A stretch of DNA of 64,000 nt, taken from the NCBI RefSeq assembly GCF_001748085.1, contig NZ_BBZK01000007.1:1-64000 (forward strand), in the 5' to 3' direction. The translations under genes were made by a program, and so were the position numbers. Each line of letters begins with the position of its first letter. Position 1 is the stretch's first letter. The stretch is from Streptomyces sp. TP-A0874 (GTDB lineage: Bacteria > Actinomycetota > Actinomycetes > Streptomycetales > Streptomycetaceae). Shown here one piece after another: positions 7,600-15,687 of this stretch. The notes below the pieces were generated by a model, which ran no database searches, was not told where the DNA came from, and saw only the letters and a program-made list of their open reading frames with translations.

Positions 7600-8433
7600 G
7601 TGGCAACTGGCCGAACTCACCGACCGGCGACCCGTAGCCGAGGGATCCCCGAGGCCACCGTCGCCCGGCTACCACTGTATTTGCGTGCGCTCACGGCACT
7701 GTCCGAGCGTTCGGTGCCCACGGTCTCCTCGGAGGAGCTCGCCGCCGCGGCCGGCGTCAACTCCGCCAAGCTCCGCAAGGACTTCTCCTACCTCGGTTCG
7801 TACGGTACCCGCGGGGTCGGTTACGACGTCGAGTACCTCGTCTACCAGATCTCCCGGGAACTCGGTCTGACCCAGGACTGGCCGGTAGTGATCGTCGGTA
7901 TCGGTAACCTCGGCGCCGCGCTCGCCAACTACGGCGGGTTCGCCTCCCGCGGGTTCCGGGTCGCCGCCCTGATAGACGCCGACCCGGCGATGACCGGCAA
8001 GACCGTCGCCGGCCTGCCGGTGCGGCATACCGACGAACTCGAGACGATCATCACCGACAACGGCGTCTCCATCGGTGTCATCGCGACTCCGGCCGGCGGC
8101 GCGCAACCGGTCTGCGACCGACTGGTCGCCGCCGGGGTCACCTCCATCCTGAACTTCGCGCCGACCGTGCTCTCCGTGCCGGACGGGGTGGACGTCCGCA
8201 AGGTGGACCTCTCGATCGAACTCCAGATCCTCGCGTTCCATGAGCAGCGCAAGGCCGGCGAGGAGAGCCCCGCCGAGGCGGCCGTCCGCGCCGCCGCCGA
8301 GCCCGTGGTCGTCGACGCCGCGGTACCCGGTGAGGACGGCGGCGAGGGTGCGGCCGGCGAGAGCGGTGCGGCCGGGGACGACAACGGTCGGAAGGGACCA
8401 GAGGGGGACGTCCCCGCCGTGATGCCGGCATGA
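7600..8433 (+). CDS. rex: Rex, NADH/NAD+-sensing transcriptional repressor
   Basis: Dimeric repressor that senses the NADH/NAD+ ratio. The N-terminal winged helix carries SSEELAAAAGVNSAKLRKDF and SYGTRGVGYDVEYL; the Rossmann domain begins VVIVGIGNLGAALANYGGF (GxGxxG at residues 100-105), and a C-terminal helix, VDLSIELQILAFHEQ, is the domain-swapped one. A 45-residue acidic Ala/Gly-rich tail follows. The open frame extends far upstream, but the GTG at 7600 has AGGAG five bases before it and gives 277 residues. The stop overlaps the hemA start by four bases (ATGA), so rex and hemA are translationally coupled. Confidence 0.95.
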   Translation: MATGRTHRPATRSRGIPEATVARLPLYLRALTALSERSVPTVSSEELAAAAGVNSAKLRKDFSYLGSYGTRGVGYDVEYLVYQISRELGLTQDWPVVIVGIGNLGAALANYGGFASRGFRVAALIDADPAMTGKTVAGLPVRHTDELETIITDNGVSIGVIATPAGGAQPVCDRLVAAGVTSILNFAPTVLSVPDGVDVRKVDLSIELQILAFHEQRKAGEESPAEAAVRAAAEPVVVDAAVPGEDGGEGAAGESGAAGDDNGRKGPEGDVPAVMPA

Positions 8434-9866
8434 GTCTCCTGGTCGTCGGCCTGAGCCACCGCAGTGCTCCGGTGAGTGTGTTGGAGCGCGCCGTGCTGGC
8501 CTCCGAAGCCCGCGGGAAGCTGCTGCAGGACGCGGTCGGGGCCGAGCCCGTGGCGGAGGCCGCGGTGGTCTCCACCTGCAACCGGATCGAGCTGTACGCC
8601 GACGTGGAGAAGTTCCACGCCGGGGTCGCCGAACTGTCCACCCTGCTGGCCGTGCACAGCGGTGTCGGCCTGGACGAGCTCACCCCCTACCTCTACGTCC
8701 ACTACGAGGACCGGGCGGTGCACCACCTCTTCTCGGTGGCCTGCGGCCTGGACTCGATGGTCGTCGGCGAGGGGCAGATCCTCGGTCAGCTCAAGGACGC
8801 GCTCGCGCTCGGCCAGGAGCTGCACACCGCCGGCCGGCTGCTCAACGACCTGTTCCAGCAGGGGCTGCGGGTCGGCAAGCGGGCGCACAGCGAGACCGGT
8901 ATCGACCGGGCCGGCCAGTCCCTGGTCACCTTCGGCCTGGAGGCGCTCGCCGCCGGGGCCGACGTGGAGCGCTGGGCCGGCGGCAAACGGGCCCTGGTCG
9001 TCGGCGCCGGCTCGATGTCCTCGCTCGCCGCGACCACGCTGGCCCGGGTGGGCATCGCCGAGCTGGTGGTGGCCAACCGCACGCTGGACCGCGCCCAGCG
9101 GCTCGCGGGCTCCCTCGCCGAGCAGGCGCAGCCCGGTCTCACCGCGCGGGCGGTCCCGATGGAGCAGGTCCCCGCCGAGCTGGCGCTGGCCGATGTCGTC
9201 GTCTCCTGCACCGGTGCCACGGGCGTGGTGCTCACCGCCGATGATGTGCGGACCGCGCTCGGCGAGCGCCCGGAGCCGCTCGCCGCGGAGTCGGAGGGGG
9301 CCGCGCCGGTCCACCTCTCACTGCTCGACCTGGCCATGCCCCGGGACGTGGACGCCGCGGTGCACCGCATCGAGGGCGTGCGGCTGGTCGACATCGAGAC
9401 GCTGGCCGAAACCACGACGGCCGCGGGCGCCCAGGGGGCCGCGGTGGACCCCGCCTCCGGGGAACAGCCGGCGGGCGGCGCCGTGGCCGCGGACGTGGAG
9501 CGGGTGCGGGGCATCGTCTCCGAGGAGGTGGCCGCTTTCGGCGCCGCCCAGCGCGCGGCGACCATCACGCCTACGGTGGTGGCCCTGCGGACGATGGCGG
9601 CCGACGTCGTGGCGAGCGAGATGGCCCGCCTGGAGGGGCGGCTGCCGGACCTCGGGGAGAAGCAACGCGCGGAGATCACCCAGACCGTACGCCGGGTGGT
9701 CGACAAACTCCTGCACGCGCCGACCGTGCGGGTCAAGCAACTCGCGGGAGAGCCCGGCGGCGCCGGGTACGCGGATGCCCTACGGGAACTTTTCGACCTC
9801 GATCCGAAGACGGTCGCAGCCGTCAGTCGGGCCGACAGCGGTGACTCTGAACGGGAGCGAGCATGA
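8430..9866 (+). CDS. hemA: glutamyl-tRNA reductase
   Basis: First committed step of C5 tetrapyrrole synthesis: NADPH-dependent reduction of glutamyl-tRNA to glutamate-1-semialdehyde. The active-site Cys50 is in VVSTCNRIELY; LDSMVVGEGQILGQLKDA is the signature downstream; ALVVGAGSMSSLAATTLARV is the NADPH site; the C-terminal dimerisation helices run through MARLEGRLPDLGEKQRAEIT. At 478 residues it is longer than the E. coli enzyme, with an Ala/Gly-rich insert around residues 330-350. It overlaps rex by four bases and hemC by four bases. Confidence 0.96.
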   Translation: MSLLVVGLSHRSAPVSVLERAVLASEARGKLLQDAVGAEPVAEAAVVSTCNRIELYADVEKFHAGVAELSTLLAVHSGVGLDELTPYLYVHYEDRAVHHLFSVACGLDSMVVGEGQILGQLKDALALGQELHTAGRLLNDLFQQGLRVGKRAHSETGIDRAGQSLVTFGLEALAAGADVERWAGGKRALVVGAGSMSSLAATTLARVGIAELVVANRTLDRAQRLAGSLAEQAQPGLTARAVPMEQVPAELALADVVVSCTGATGVVLTADDVRTALGERPEPLAAESEGAAPVHLSLLDLAMPRDVDAAVHRIEGVRLVDIETLAETTTAAGAQGAAVDPASGEQPAGGAVAADVERVRGIVSEEVAAFGAAQRAATITPTVVALRTMAADVVASEMARLEGRLPDLGEKQRAEITQTVRRVVDKLLHAPTVRVKQLAGEPGGAGYADALRELFDLDPKTVAAVSRADSGDSERERA

Positions 9867-10885
9867 GCATCGACAACAGCAACACCAGTAGCTCGCCGAG
9901 CGCCGGAGACGGAACCGCCGCCGGTGCGCTGCGACTGGGCACCAGGGGCAGCAAACTGGCCATGTCCCAGTCAGAGCAGGTCGCCCAGGCCGTGCGGGAG
10001 CTCACCGGTCGGCCGGTGGAACTGGTCGCGATCAGCACCTACGGCGACACCTCGCGGGAGCACCTCGCCCAGATCGGCGGCACCGGGGTCTTCGTCTCCG
10101 CACTGCGGGACGCGCTGCTCCGCGGTGAGATCGACTTCGCGGTGCACTCGCTGAAGGACCTGCCGACCGCCGACCCCGAGGGGCTGACCCTGGCCGCCGT
10201 GCCGGTGCGGGAGGACCCGCGGGACGTGCTGGTGGCCCGGGACGGCCTGACCTTCGAACGGCTGCCCAGCGGTTCGCGGATCGGCACCGGCTCGCCGCGC
10301 CGCATGGCCCAGCTGAACGCCTGGGCCCGCAACCTGGGCATCGACATCGAGACCGTGCCGATCCGCGGGAACATCGACACCCGCCTGGGGTTCGTGCGCT
10401 CCGGGGAACTCGACGGGGTGGTGCTCGCCGCCGCCGGGATGAGCCGGGTCGGCAGGCTCGACGAGGCCAGCCAGAAGCTGCCCTTCGACGCGATGCTGCC
10501 CGCCCCCGGCCAGGGCGCCCTCGCCGTCGAGTGCGTCACCGACCACACCGTGGACGGAGCCCCGCTCGCACCCGTACTCGCGGAACTCGACGACCCGTAC
10601 ACCCGGGCCGCCGTGACCGCCGAGCGTTCCCTGCTCGCCACCCTCGGGGCCGGCTGCAGCGCACCCGTGGGTGCCCTCGCCGACCTCCAGGCGGACGGGC
10701 AGGTATTCACCGAAATGCGCCTGCGCGGCGTCGTCGGCACGACCGACGGCGCCACCCTGGTACAGCTGTCCACCACCGGTCCCGTGCCCTCGTCGCCCGA
10801 CGACTGCCGGGCGCTCGGTCGCGAACTCGCCACCGAGATGCTCGCCAAGGGTGCGGCCGGTCTGATGGGGGAGCGAGCACTTTGA
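9863..10885 (+). CDS. hemC: hydroxymethylbilane synthase (porphobilinogen deaminase)
   Basis: Joins four porphobilinogen units into hydroxymethylbilane. LRLGTRGSKLAMSQSEQV marks the start of the catalytic domain after a 20-residue flexible leader; DFAVHSLKDLP contains the catalytic aspartate region; TGSPRR and PIRGNIDTRL are substrate-binding segments; the cofactor-carrying cysteine is Cys265 in LGAGCSAPVGA. The length of 340 residues is normal apart from the N-terminal leader. The start ATG overlaps the hemA stop (ATGA) and the stop overlaps the hemD start. Confidence 0.96.
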   Translation: MSIDNSNTSSSPSAGDGTAAGALRLGTRGSKLAMSQSEQVAQAVRELTGRPVELVAISTYGDTSREHLAQIGGTGVFVSALRDALLRGEIDFAVHSLKDLPTADPEGLTLAAVPVREDPRDVLVARDGLTFERLPSGSRIGTGSPRRMAQLNAWARNLGIDIETVPIRGNIDTRLGFVRSGELDGVVLAAAGMSRVGRLDEASQKLPFDAMLPAPGQGALAVECVTDHTVDGAPLAPVLAELDDPYTRAAVTAERSLLATLGAGCSAPVGALADLQADGQVFTEMRLRGVVGTTDGATLVQLSTTGPVPSSPDDCRALGRELATEMLAKGAAGLMGERAL

Positions 10886-12546
10886 GCCCCACCGCGAAAC
10901 TTCGACCCGCACAGCCCGGCTCCCCCGGGCAGGTCACCTTCATCGGCGCCGGACCGGGTGATCCCGGACTGCTGACGCTCCGCGCCGTGGAGGCACTGGC
11001 CCATGCGGATGTGCTCGTGGCCGATCCGCAGGTGCTCGACACGGTGCGCCCGCACACCCGCGCAGGCGTGGACATCCCCGGGCAGCCCGAACGTGACGAG
11101 CCGTCAACCATCGTGGACACGCCCACTTTGGCGGGTGCGGTCAATCTTGTCATGGCGGCCGCACGGGGCGGCAAGCGGGTGGTCCGTGCCGTGGCCGGCG
11201 ATCCGGGGATGGACGCCGACACCACCGAGGAGATGCTCGCCTGCGCCGACGCGGGCGTCGTCTTCGAGGTCGTGCCGGGGGTGGCGACCGCGGTGGGCGT
11301 CCCCGCCTACGCGGGCGTGCCGCTGCGTTCGGCCGACGGCACCGACGTCCGGTTCATCGACGCCGCCAAGGCCTCCGAGCGCTGCTGGACCGAGATCGGC
11401 GTGAGCCAGGCGACCGCCGTTGTCTCCACCACCCTGGAGTCGGTCGCATCGGTCGCCGGGGAGCTCGTCGCCGGCGGGCGCAAGCCCGACACGCCGCTGA
11501 CCGTCACGGTCGCCGGCACCACCACCCGGCAGCGCACCTGGACCGCCACCCTGGGCAGCATCGCCCAGGTGCTGAAGGCGGCGAAGGTGCTGCCCTCACC
11601 GGAGGGCTCCCGCCCGGTCATAGCCGTGGTCGGCGGAGGCCGTACGGTGGCCGACCGCGACCGGCTGGCGTGGTTCGAGTCCAAGCCGCTCTTCGGCTGG
11701 AAGGTGCTCGTGCCGCGTACCAGGGAGCAGGCGGCGTCCCTCTCCGACCAACTGCGCAGCTACGGGGCGGTGCCCAGCGAGGTGCCGACCATCGCCGTCG
11801 AACCACCGCGCACTCCCCAGCAGATGGAGCGGGCCGTCAAGGGCCTGGTCACCGGGCGCTACGAGTGGATCGCCTTCACCTCGGTCAACGCGGTCAAGGC
11901 GGTGCGTGAGAAGTTCGAGGAGTACGGGCTGGACGCCCGTGCCTTCGCCGGGATCAAGGTCGCCGCGGTCGGCGACCAGACCGCGGCCGCGCTGGTGGAC
12001 TTCGGGGTGAAGCCGGACCTGGTGCCCAGCGGTGAGCAGTCCGCTGCCGGCCTGCTGGAGGACTGGCCGCCCTACGATCCGGTCTTCGACCCGATCGACC
12101 GGGTCTTCCTGCCGCGCGCCGACATCGCCACCGAGACCCTGGTGGCCGGCCTGATCGAGCTGGGCTGGGAGGTCGACGACGTCACCGCCTACCGGACGGT
12201 GCGCGCCTCGCCGCCGCCGGCCCCGACCCGGGAGGCGATCAAGGGCGGCGGCTTCGACGCGGTGCTCTTCACCTCGTCCAGCACGGTGCGGAACCTCGTC
12301 GGGATCGCGGGGAAGCCGCACAACGTCACGGTCATCGCCTGTATCGGGCCGGCCACCGCCAAGACCGCCGAGGAACACGGACTCCGGGTCGACGTGCTCT
12401 CCCCCGAGCCGTCGGTGCTCCGGCTCGCCGAGGCGCTCTCCGAGTTCGGCGCCAAGCGGCGGGCCGCGGCCGTCGAGGCAGGTGAGCCGGTGACCAGACC
12501 CAGCGAGCGACGTCCCGGATCGCGCAGGAGGCGCAACACCTCATGA
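10882..12546 (+). CDS. hemD: fused uroporphyrinogen-III methyltransferase-like / uroporphyrinogen-III synthase
   Basis: A 554-residue two-domain protein. The C-terminal half (from about residue 265, [19 protein letters not shown]) is uroporphyrinogen-III synthase, which closes the tetrapyrrole ring. The N-terminal half begins with [20 protein letters not shown], the SAM-binding signature of SUMT/CobA methyltransferases, and contains [19 protein letters not shown]. However, the usual RLKGGDPFVFGRG loop reads [13 protein letters not shown], so methyltransferase activity is doubtful. The start is TTG 10882, overlapping the hemC stop by four bases (TTGA); the frame is open further upstream only as a shadow of hemC. 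It overlaps hemB by four bases. Confidence 0.92.
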   Translation: MSPTAKLRPAQPGSPGQVTFIGAGPGDPGLLTLRAVEALAHADVLVADPQVLDTVRPHTRAGVDIPGQPERDEPSTIVDTPTLAGAVNLVMAAARGGKRVVRAVAGDPGMDADTTEEMLACADAGVVFEVVPGVATAVGVPAYAGVPLRSADGTDVRFIDAAKASERCWTEIGVSQATAVVSTTLESVASVAGELVAGGRKPDTPLTVTVAGTTTRQRTWTATLGSIAQVLKAAKVLPSPEGSRPVIAVVGGGRTVADRDRLAWFESKPLFGWKVLVPRTREQAASLSDQLRSYGAVPSEVPTIAVEPPRTPQQMERAVKGLVTGRYEWIAFTSVNAVKAVREKFEEYGLDARAFAGIKVAAVGDQTAAALVDFGVKPDLVPSGEQSAAGLLEDWPPYDPVFDPIDRVFLPRADIATETLVAGLIELGWEVDDVTAYRTVRASPPPAPTREAIKGGGFDAVLFTSSSTVRNLVGIAGKPHNVTVIACIGPATAKTAEEHGLRVDVLSPEPSVLRLAEALSEFGAKRRAAAVEAGEPVTRPSERRPGSRRRRNTS

Positions 12547-13544
12547 GTGTCTACGGCAACCACCCCGGCACCCGGCCCCGTCGGCTCCGGACCACCCCGG
12601 CGATGCGCCGGATGGTCTCGGAGCACCGGCTCCACCCGGCGGAGCTGATCCTTCCGGCGTTCGTCCGGGACGGCATCAGCGAGCCGGTGCCGGTCAGCTC
12701 GATGCCCGGGGTCGTCCAGCACACCCGGGACACCCTGCGGAAGGCCGCCGCTGAGGCGGTCGAGGCGGGTGTCGGCGGCATCATGCTGTTCGGCCTGCCG
12801 GAGGAGGCGGAGAAGGACGGGACCGGTTCGGCCGGCACCGACCCGGACGGCATCCTGCAGCGGGCGATCCGGGACGTGCGCTCGGAGGTGGGCGACGACC
12901 TCGTCGTCATGTCGGACCTGTGCCTCGACGAGTTCACCGACCACGGCCACTGCGGCGTGCTCGACGACCGGGGGCGGGTGGACAACGACGCGACGCTGGA
13001 GCGGTACGCCGAGATGGCGCGGGTCCAGGCCGACGCCGGGGTGCACACCGTGGGGCCCAGCGGCATGATGGACGGCCAGGTGCGGGTGGTGCGCGAGGCG
13101 TTGGACGGCGCGGGCCACCAGGATGTCTCGATCCTCGCCTACACCGCGAAGTACGCCTCGGCCTTCTTCGGCCCCTTCCGGGAGGCCGTCAACTCATCGC
13201 TGTCCGGTGACCGCAAGACCTACCAGCAGGATCCGGCCAACGCCCGGGAGTCGCTGCGCGAGCTGGCGCTCGACCTGGCGGAGGGCGCGGACATGGTGAT
13301 GGTCAAGCCCGCTCTGCCCTACCTGGACGTGCTGCGGAGGGTCGCGGACACGGTGGACGTGCCGATCGGCGCGTACCAGGTCTCGGGCGAGTACGCCATG
13401 ATCGAGGCCGCGGCGGCCAACGGCTGGCTGGAGCGGGAGCGGGTCATCGAGGAGTCGCTGACGGGTGCGAAGCGGGCGGGGGCGAGCGTGATCCTCACCT
13501 ACTGGGCCACGGAGGTCGCCCTGCGGCTCTCGCGCGGCGAGTAG
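12543..13544 (+). CDS. hemB: delta-aminolevulinic acid dehydratase (porphobilinogen synthase)
   Basis: Condenses two 5-aminolevulinate molecules to porphobilinogen. The two active-site lysines lie in [15 protein letters not shown] and [12 protein letters not shown]. The metal loop reads [15 protein letters not shown]: first and third cysteines of the zinc-type site are kept, but the middle position is Asp. Length is 333 residues. The start ATG overlaps the hemD stop (ATGA), making it the last gene of the coupled rex-hemA-hemC-hemD-hemB run. A 410-bp gap with a large inverted repeat follows. Confidence 0.96.
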   Translation: MSVYGNHPGTRPRRLRTTPAMRRMVSEHRLHPAELILPAFVRDGISEPVPVSSMPGVVQHTRDTLRKAAAEAVEAGVGGIMLFGLPEEAEKDGTGSAGTDPDGILQRAIRDVRSEVGDDLVVMSDLCLDEFTDHGHCGVLDDRGRVDNDATLERYAEMARVQADAGVHTVGPSGMMDGQVRVVREALDGAGHQDVSILAYTAKYASAFFGPFREAVNSSLSGDRKTYQQDPANARESLRELALDLAEGADMVMVKPALPYLDVLRRVADTVDVPIGAYQVSGEYAMIEAAAANGWLERERVIEESLTGAKRAGASVILTYWATEVALRLSRGE

Positions 13545-13666
13545 CAGGGGGGCCCGCCGGTGCGGTGACGGGGGCTGGGACTGACGGTGGCTGACGGGGG
13601 CTGAGGGCTCGGGGACGGGTCCTGCGGGGTCGCGGCTGTTCTGTCTGTGCGGGGCCGGGTCCTGCG
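13545..13666. repeat. G-rich direct repeats after hemB
   Basis: Short direct repeats: TGACGGGGGCTG occurs at about 13566 and again at about 13590, and GGGTCCTGCGGGG at about 13616 and again at 13658. No coding frame. The strand is strongly G-rich with long G runs, so G-quadruplex-type structures are possible. Confidence 0.5.
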
Positions 13667-13777
13667 GGGGCGGGGGTGCCGCGACCGTCTATTTACGGGG
13701 CCGTGCGGGCCGGTCCGTCGGCTCTCCCGCCGTTCGCCCCGCAAATACACGGCGGCGTCCCGGCACCCCCGCCCCCT
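13667..13777. repeat. long imperfect inverted repeat between hemB and the ATL gene
   Basis: The left arm at 13667-13702 and the right arm at 13737-13777 are complementary over almost their full length. The outer segment GGGGCGGGGGTGCCG pairs with CGGCACCCCCGCCCC, and the inner CCGTCTATTTACGGGGC pairs with GCCCCGCAAATACACGG with two mismatches. The loop is about 34 bases. It separates two convergent genes (hemB plus, ATL gene minus), so it may terminate both, but it is much longer than a usual terminator and carries an AT-rich island in each arm. Confidence 0.65.
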
Positions 13778-13954
13778 CCGGCCCCGTCCCCTCCCGCCGT
13801 CTCTGGCCCGCCGGCCCCGGCGCCCCCCTCGTGCACGCCCTGTCCGAAAGCGGTGGGGCGCACTTCCGCGGGCTGGACGCGGGCTGGACGCGGGCGGTGC
13901 ATCGGCGGGAATCCGTTGTTTCGGCCGATGCCACCCCCGGCCTGGGGGACACGT

Positions 13955-14266
13955 CTACGACGCTGATGCTTCGGGCGGCTCCCACCGGTGCCGTGCGCGT
14001 CCCATGTCCACCCGCGTACCACGCATCGGCGTGCCTTCCTCGGCCAGCAACCGAGGCGCCTGACCCCTGTGACACATCGCGGGTGTGCCGTCCGCGTGGA
14101 CGACACGCCACCAGGGCACGTTCTCGTCGCGGAGAACGCTCATCGCGCGCCCCACCTGCCGTGGACCCGCGCCGATCCGTTCCCCGACATCTCCGTAGGA
14201 GGCGACGCTGCCGGCTGGGATGGTCACGACTGCCTCGCGGACCTCTCCGACGATGTCCATGCTCAC
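13955..14266 (-). CDS. alkyltransferase-like (ATL) DNA-binding protein, MGMT family
   Basis: A 103-residue MGMT-family DNA-binding protein. IPAGSVASYGDVGERIGAG is the helix-turn-helix part, and GRAMSVLRDENVPWWRVVHADG covers the active-site region. There the alkyl-accepting cysteine of the PCHR motif is replaced by tryptophan (PWWRV), the hallmark of ATL proteins. ATLs bind O6-alkylguanine and hand it to nucleotide excision repair instead of repairing it. The start is ATG 14266, with a second ATG two codons later. The gene stands alone, downstream of the aminotransferase gene. Confidence 0.85.
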   Translation of the reverse strand: MSMDIVGEVREAVVTIPAGSVASYGDVGERIGAGPRQVGRAMSVLRDENVPWWRVVHADGTPAMCHRGQAPRLLAEEGTPMRGTRVDMGRARHRWEPPEASAS

Positions 14267-14390
14267 CTCGTTTCCCTCAACGGGGCGCCGCCCGGCCTGG
14301 CGTGGACGTGTGCGTGAAACGCCGGCGGGGTCAACTCGCCGCCGCCGAGTACCCGTGGTTCCGCATGGTCATGTGACCGATCGGATCGCC

Positions 14391-14423
14391 GCGCGCCCCG
14401 GTCGAGAATCCACCGGGGCGCGC
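14391..14423 (-). terminator. terminator hairpin of the aminotransferase gene
   Basis: GCGCGCCCCGGT (14391-14402) pairs perfectly with ACCGGGGCGCGC (14412-14423) over a 9-base loop. It lies 10 bases past the aminotransferase stop on the minus strand. Confidence 0.75.
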
Positions 14424-14433
14424 GGTGGGGGTG

Positions 14434-15573
14434 CTACTGGTCCGGCGACCAGATGCTCTCGGCCGCTGCCGAGGCGGCGTCCAGGTCGGCGGGGACACCG
14501 GCCGAGCGGAGCGCGGCGGCGAGCGCGGCCAGTACGCGGAGCACACTGCCGGGGGAGGCGTCCGGGCCGTAGTGGTTCACCCGGAGCATCTCCCCCGCGA
14601 GTGCGCCGCCGCCGGCCGCCAGGGGGAGGGCGGGGGAGCCGTCCTGGGCTGCTGCCAGCGCGGACGACACCAGTTCGCGGGCGTCGAGCGACTCCGGGAC
14701 CCGAACGGTGGTGGCCACCGGGGCGGCGTCCCGGTCCGCGGGGACGTACGGGCGCAGGCCCGCCTCAGCCGGTGGTGTCAGCGCGGTGACCCCGGCCCGG
14801 GTGGCCGCCGCGGCGGCCAGGTGGCGGGCGAAGGAGGCCTCCAGGCCGCCGCTCTCCTCGATCCGGTCGATGCACGCCTCCAGGGCGAGCATCTCCAGTT
14901 GGGCCGGAGCGTGCGGCAGGGCGGTGCGGCCGGCGTCGATCCAGCGCTCCTTCCAGTCGAGGAGCGACAGGTAGGAGCGGCGGGGGGCGTGTGGATTGGC
15001 CGCGATCCTGTCCCAGGCGCGGTCGCTCACCGAGACGGCCGACACTCCGGCCGGGCCGCCCATCGCCTTCTGGCCGCCGATGACGCAGAGGTCCACGCCC
15101 CACTCGTCGGTGAGCAGTGGTTCGGCGGCCACCGAGGCCACCGCGTCCAGCATCAGCAGTGCGCCGTGGCTGCGGACCACTGCGCCGATCTCCGCGACGG
15201 GGTTGGTGTTCCCGGTGGCGGCCTCGGCGTGCACCAGGGAGACCAGCTCGATCTCCGGGTGTTCGGCGAGCGCACGCTCGACCTGCTCCGGCGCGGCGGC
15301 CGTGTGGTAGGGCACCTCCAGGTCCACCACCGTGGCGCCGCTGTCCCGCAGCCAGCCGCCGAACGTCTGGCCGTACGGGCCCGTGACCACGTTCAGTGCG
15401 GTGCTGCCCGGGCGTGCCGCGCCGCGCAGGCAGGCCTCCAGCGGCAACAGCGCCTCTCCCTGGGTGATGACTACGTCGGCGGTGGTGTGCAGCAGGGACG
15501 CGACCCGCCGCTCGATGGCGGCGAAGCGCTCGGCCGTGAGCGGTTCGAGATCGAGGAGGACCGAGGACGTCAA
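14434..15573 (-). CDS. class V PLP-dependent aminotransferase (alanine-glyoxylate/serine type)
   Basis: Fold-type I PLP enzyme of aminotransferase class V. LHTTADVVITQGEALLPLEA and NVVTGPYGQTFGGWL belong to the PLP-phosphate region; SLVHAEAATGNTNP and LLMLDAVASVAAEPLL are the substrate and PLP-aspartate segments; the Schiff-base lysine is in GGQKAMGGPAGVS. Specific donor and acceptor are unknown. The frame is open to 15639, but the conserved part starts at the TTG at 15573 (LTSSVLLDLEPLTAERFA), giving 379 residues; no strong ribosome-binding site marks either start. It lies downstream of argS, separated by a strong terminator, so it is probably a separate unit. Confidence 0.78.
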   Translation of the reverse strand: MTSSVLLDLEPLTAERFAAIERRVASLLHTTADVVITQGEALLPLEACLRGAARPGSTALNVVTGPYGQTFGGWLRDSGATVVDLEVPYHTAAAPEQVERALAEHPEIELVSLVHAEAATGNTNPVAEIGAVVRSHGALLMLDAVASVAAEPLLTDEWGVDLCVIGGQKAMGGPAGVSAVSVSDRAWDRIAANPHAPRRSYLSLLDWKERWIDAGRTALPHAPAQLEMLALEACIDRIEESGGLEASFARHLAAAAATRAGVTALTPPAEAGLRPYVPADRDAAPVATTVRVPESLDARELVSSALAAAQDGSPALPLAAGGGALAGEMLRVNHYGPDASPGSVLRVLAALAAALRSAGVPADLDAASAAAESIWSPDQ

Positions 15574-15612
15574 GGGGTGCTCGCTGTTCGTAGGGGAGGG
15601 GGAGCGCCGGCA

Positions 15613-15652
15613 CCGTCCGGGCACCGCGCGTTTCCGCACCGTGCCCGGACGG
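15613..15652 (-). terminator. argS terminator hairpin
   Basis: CCGTCCGGGCAC (15613-15624) pairs with GTGCCCGGACGG (15641-15652), 12 perfect base pairs with a 16-base loop. It starts about 36 bases past the argS stop on the minus strand. An alternative argS-aminotransferase read-through would have to cross it. Confidence 0.75.
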
Positions 15653-15687
15653 CTACCGTGAGCCTACCCCCGGCGGGCCCGCCCAGC

